The translations under genes were made by a program, and so were the position numbers. 9,214 nucleotides of DNA from Holophagaceae bacterium. GTDB lineage: Bacteria > Acidobacteriota > Holophagae > Holophagales > Holophagaceae. How positions within the stretch are numbered: the first letter of the stretch is position 1; the number at the start of each line of letters is the position of its first letter. This document shows positions 6,679 to 9,214 of the stretch, in pieces. The notes under the pieces were generated by a model. That model was not told the origin of the DNA, did not search any database, and saw nothing but the letters and a program-made list of their open reading frames with translations. The DNA is taken from positions 1-9,214 of the forward strand of contig JANXQX010000186.1 in the NCBI GenBank assembly GCA_025353305.1. Reading direction: 5' to 3'.

Positions 6679-7716
6679 ATGCGATTGAAACCCCTGTTCC
6701 CATTTTCCCTCCTGTCCTTGGCGATGGCTGCCCTTGCGGCGATCGGCTGTTCGGACGAAGGCTTGACCACCAAGAGATCCGCCCAGAGCGGCCTTCCTAA
6801 GGCTGAGGGGGGCGGCGCTCCCAGCCTGGAAATCGGTTCGGATTCGGTGTTCTATCCCAACAACATGCCTTCAGCCCTCAAGGGCCGCGAAGTCTACAAC
6901 GCCAACTGCGCCTCCTGCCACGGCACCTATTTGACTGCGCAGGAGCAACTGGATCTCTCGAAGGAAGCCAGTCTTCCCGTCGACCAGCAGGCAGTGCGGA
7001 AGGGCCTGGAGAAAGAGGGGCGGATGCCGGAAACCAAGCCGCTCAACGGACCGAATTTCAATGATCGCGACTGGCGCTTCCAGCGCACGCCGGGACAGCT
7101 CTTCCAGCTCATCGCCTACGGCTCGATGCCCGATAAGCTGGGCGTCGCGAATGCCAAGCTGATTCAGCATCCCGGCCCCGTCTTGGGGCCCGACAAGAAG
7201 CCCGTGAAAGACGCCAGTGGAAAGGTCCAGTACAAACTGGGCCTGGGTTGGACGGATTCCATTCAAATCCAGCGAGGTGGATTGGAGTTCATTTCCGGCG
7301 ATTCGGTTCCCGTGTGGGATTCCATCTTCTACGTCTGGAGCCGTGCCATCGCCGTCAAGAGTGTCTCCAACTTCGCTGATGTCTGGAAAATCTATGGCGA
7401 GAATTGCAGCGTGTGCCACGGCGACATCGCCAAGGGCAACGGCCCCTTGAGCAAGCAATTGAATCCCATGCCCTTCAACTTCCAGAACCGCAAGGCGATG
7501 GCGGAAACCACAGATGAGTTCCTGTTCTGGCGCATCTCAGAAGGCGGTCAGTTCCGCAGGATTCCCCAGCCCATCAAGGAGACCATGTCCTCCCAGGCGC
7601 TGAGCCTTTACGTCCATCAATGGTCCGCCATGCCTTCTTGGCGGGGCCTGCTCACCGAAGAGCAGCGGTGGTCGCTGGTGGACGGCGTGCGCAGCAAGAC
7701 CTACGAGCACGAGTGA
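6679..7716 (+). CDS. Dihaem cytochrome c lipoprotein (CcoP-position electron carrier)
   Basis: From ATG at 6679 the protein has 345 residues; TTG at 6670 would add three and overlap the previous stop. Residues 1-23 are a lipoprotein signal peptide, with lipobox AIGC and Cys24 as the lipidation site, so it should be membrane-tethered at the periplasmic face. Haem sites are CASCH at 77-81 and CSVCH at 243-247. Probable axial Met are Met150 (GSMPD) and Met318 (SAMPSW). The two haem domains are separated by about 90 residues of unrecognised sequence. The C-terminal domain shares CxxCHG, NF, FWRIS, MPxW and LTxEQR with the CcoO extension. It stands where ccoP would be, but has a lipid anchor instead of the CcoP helix. 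It could also serve as the c1-like acceptor for the downstream Rieske/cytochrome b. Only 7 bp separate it from the Rieske gene. Confidence 0.88.
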   Translation: MRLKPLFPFSLLSLAMAALAAIGCSDEGLTTKRSAQSGLPKAEGGGAPSLEIGSDSVFYPNNMPSALKGREVYNANCASCHGTYLTAQEQLDLSKEASLPVDQQAVRKGLEKEGRMPETKPLNGPNFNDRDWRFQRTPGQLFQLIAYGSMPDKLGVANAKLIQHPGPVLGPDKKPVKDASGKVQYKLGLGWTDSIQIQRGGLEFISGDSVPVWDSIFYVWSRAIAVKSVSNFADVWKIYGENCSVCHGDIAKGNGPLSKQLNPMPFNFQNRKAMAETTDEFLFWRISEGGQFRRIPQPIKETMSSQALSLYVHQWSAMPSWRGLLTEEQRWSLVDGVRSKTYEHE

Positions 7717-7719
7717 GGG
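7715..7719 (+). promoter_or_regulatory. Ribosome binding site of the Rieske gene, overlapping the upstream stop
   Basis: GAGGG overlaps the TGA stop (7714-7716) of the dihaem lipoprotein gene and ends four bases before ATG 7724. The arrangement suggests translational coupling. Confidence 0.5.
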
Positions 7720-7723
7720 TGAC

Positions 7724-8368
7724 ATGCTGACCGATAACCAAAGACGCCTGTTCCTCAAGGGGGCGACCACCATTCCGATTCTGGGTGGGGCGCTCCTCGC
7801 GATGCACACGATCATGCGGTACTTCAAGCCCACCATGGCCGGGGGCCTTAATGCCACCATGGCACCACCCGACGAAGCGGGCAGCGCGAATCAGATCGTG
7901 GCAGAGCTTTCCGAGCTGAAAAATCCATGGGATTTCAAGGATTTCATCTACGTCCGGACATCCGTGGAGTACAGCTCCCGCAAGACCCAGGGCGCGAAGA
8001 TACCTGGGTTCGTGGTGCGGTTGCCCAATGATGTTCCCGGCGTAGACCCGGCCGATCAGAAGACGTGGTTCGTCGTGGTCCAGCGCATCTGCCCGCACCT
8101 GGGCTGTACCTTCAATTTCATCACCAATCCATCTGAACTGCATGGCGGCTACAACTACAAGCCACCAGAACCCGTGCATCCCTATTTTGCGTGTCCCTGC
8201 CACCTATCGGTCTATGATCCGACCCGCAAGCAGGACAATGGCACCGGGATATCGTTGCGCGGCAAGGTTGTGTCAGGTCCGGCTCCGCGTCCGCCGCGCT
8301 TCATGAAGTTCGACATCAAGGACGGCCAAATCGTCATCACCGATACGGAAGGAGGCGGCGTTGGCTGA
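7724..8368 (+). CDS. Rieske [2Fe-2S] iron-sulfur protein of a cytochrome bc-type complex
   Basis: This high-potential iron-sulfur subunit takes an electron from quinol at the Qo site of cytochrome b and passes it to a c-type haem. It has 214 residues. The N-terminus has the Tat-like motif QRRLFLKG (7-14) followed by one hydrophobic segment (about 13-30), the usual uncleaved anchor. Cluster box 1 is CPHLGC at 123-128 and box 2 CPCHLSVYD at 157-165. Cys123/His125 and Cys157/His160 bind the cluster, and Cys128/Cys159 should form the stabilising disulfide. Ser162 and Tyr164 match residues that hydrogen-bond the cluster in bc1 Rieske proteins and raise its potential. Two oddities: Leu161 replaces the usual Gly of CPCHGS, and 28 residues separate the boxes against 13 in bovine Rieske. 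The gene overlaps the cytochrome b start by eight bases, so they are surely partners (petA/qcrA in other naming systems). Confidence 0.95.
   Translation: MLTDNQRRLFLKGATTIPILGGALLAMHTIMRYFKPTMAGGLNATMAPPDEAGSANQIVAELSELKNPWDFKDFIYVRTSVEYSSRKTQGAKIPGFVVRLPNDVPGVDPADQKTWFVVVQRICPHLGCTFNFITNPSELHGGYNYKPPEPVHPYFACPCHLSVYDPTRKQDNGTGISLRGKVVSGPAPRPPRFMKFDIKDGQIVITDTEGGGVG
8347..8355 (+). promoter_or_regulatory. Strong ribosome binding site for a TTG-started cytochrome b gene
   Basis: GGAAGGAGG, close to the ideal Shine-Dalgarno, ends five bases before TTG at 8361. It lies inside the end of the Rieske gene and decides the start of cytochrome b. The next in-frame ATG (8397) has no such site. Confidence 0.7.
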
Positions 8369-9214
8369 CTTTCTCGAACGCATCATCCTTTGGTTCATGG
8401 GCCGCCCGGCCTGGTTCCGCGGCCTGCTGCCCCAGCGCGGCGTCGCCGGCCAGTTGTGGCATTGGTTCTGGAATCTTGGCCCCAGCCTCTGGGGCTGGTT
8501 GGCTGAGCGCTGGGACAAGATGGACCTCTTCGACGAATCCCACGTCGAGAAGGCCAAGACCAACCCCTGGTACAGCATCGGGGGCATGTGGTATTTCGTT
8601 TGGTTGATCGTTATCGTCAGCGGTTTGATCCTGATGATCTTCTACATTCCGGTCACGGATCAGGCCTTCCGGTCCGTCGAGGAAATCCAGGCCAACTGGA
8701 AGTGGGGCGTGATCCCCATCGGCGCCATGGTCCGGGGCCTCCACAAGTACGGGACGGATGCTTTCATCATCCTGGCCACCATGAAGTGCTACCGGATCTG
8801 GTTTACCGGCGACTACAAGAAGCCCTATGAGCTGAGCTTCATCATCGCCATGCTGCTGCTTATCATCGGCATGTATTCAGGACTGACGGGCTACCTGCTG
8901 ATCTGGAATCAGCGGGCCCTGTGGGCCACCAAGGTGATGGCCACCTTCCCCACCTACCTGGACAAGAATCCAAGCTGGATTCCGTTGGGCGACTTCATCA
9001 ATGCCACCAACCAGGGCAAGACCACCGCCCAGATCCTGCTAGGCGGGACGTCCATCGGCCCCGCCACGGTGACCCGCTTTTACGCATTCCATTTCATGTT
9101 GAGCTTCATCCCCATGATCTTCTTCGAACTGCGGGTCTATCACCGCGGCTTCAAGCGCATGAACATCAGCAACTGGGCCAAGTTCGCGGTGTTCGCAGTG
9201 ATCCTGGCGGTGGT
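8361..9214 (+). CDS. Cytochrome b of a Rieske/cytb complex lacking both haem bH ligands (partial, C-terminus off window)
   Basis: This is the membrane subunit that oxidises quinol together with the Rieske protein; 284 codons are visible. The TTG start is set by a near-perfect ribosome site. An amphipathic N-terminal stretch of about 60 residues precedes helix A (about 72-90). Family landmarks are SVEEI (near 112), RGLH at 125-128, TGDYKKPYE, SGLTGYLLIWNQ (LPWDQ in cytochrome b6) and TVTRFYAFHF around His244. His128 and His244 match the two haem bL ligands. The bH ligand 14 residues after the first is Lys142 (in TMKCYR), and the one 14 residues after the second is Arg258 (ELRVYH); at b6f spacing (+15) it is Val259. 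The loop after helix D is short and leads straight into another helix at about 272, without an FHPYYTxKD-like Qi segment. The Qo PEWY region would lie beyond the window. Related genes are called petB or qcrB elsewhere. Confidence 0.93.
   Translation, partial: MADFLERIILWFMGRPAWFRGLLPQRGVAGQLWHWFWNLGPSLWGWLAERWDKMDLFDESHVEKAKTNPWYSIGGMWYFVWLIVIVSGLILMIFYIPVTDQAFRSVEEIQANWKWGVIPIGAMVRGLHKYGTDAFIILATMKCYRIWFTGDYKKPYELSFIIAMLLLIIGMYSGLTGYLLIWNQRALWATKVMATFPTYLDKNPSWIPLGDFINATNQGKTTAQILLGGTSIGPATVTRFYAFHFMLSFIPMIFFELRVYHRGFKRMNISNWAKFAVFAVILAV

Noticed and set aside
1..9214. CRISPR array, tRNA/rRNA, insertion sequence or integron
   Set aside because: Reading both strands I saw no regularly spaced repeats, no tRNA-like cloverleaf or rRNA signature, and no transposase or terminal inverted repeats; nearly all of the window is explained by seven genes.

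Overview
The window is GC-rich (roughly 60% by eye) bacterial DNA. Its right half is an aerobic respiratory gene cluster and its left half is one very large, divergently oriented signalling-type gene. Lipoprotein and Tat-type export signals, periplasmic c-type cytochromes and strong GC bias point to a Gram-negative, diderm organism. The style and gene order remind me of Acidobacteriota (Holophaga/Geothrix-like), but that is a guess from general knowledge and nothing here proves it.

Left part (1-3296, minus strand): a single uninterrupted reading frame of 1,098 codons that starts at 3296 and runs off the left edge. It looks like a multidomain STAND/AAA_16-type protein. It has an N-terminal region resembling a degenerate protein kinase, then a P-loop ATPase-like domain whose Walker A and Walker B signatures are both eroded, then a long helical TPR-like array. 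The long plus-strand ORF covering the same DNA is its antisense shadow.

Middle (3297-3727): a 431-bp divergent intergenic region with no convincing gene. It holds several inverted repeats that could be operators or hairpins. I could not call a promoter or an FNR/Anr box with confidence.

Right part (3728-9214, plus strand): six tightly packed genes that look like one operon. They are ccoN (catalytic subunit of a cbb3-type, C-family haem-copper oxidase with all metal ligands and the cross-link Tyr present), an extended ccoO carrying a second haem c domain, a 53-residue single-helix protein in the ccoQ position, a dihaem cytochrome c lipoprotein in the ccoP position, a Rieske iron-sulfur protein, and the start of a cytochrome b that runs off the right edge. 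Stop and start codons abut or overlap at several junctions, so translation is probably coupled.

Together the genes suggest a quinol-to-oxygen chain encoded as one unit: quinol to cytochrome b/Rieske, then to membrane-attached c haems (lipoprotein and CcoO extension), then to the CcoN b/b3-CuB site. The most notable observation is in the cytochrome b. The two histidines that should bind the high-potential haem bH are Lys142 and Arg258, while both haem bL histidines (128 and 244) are kept. The loop that normally carries Qi-site residues is also very short. This suggests a Rieske/cytochrome b complex with one b haem and no conventional Q cycle, dedicated to a cbb3-like oxidase.
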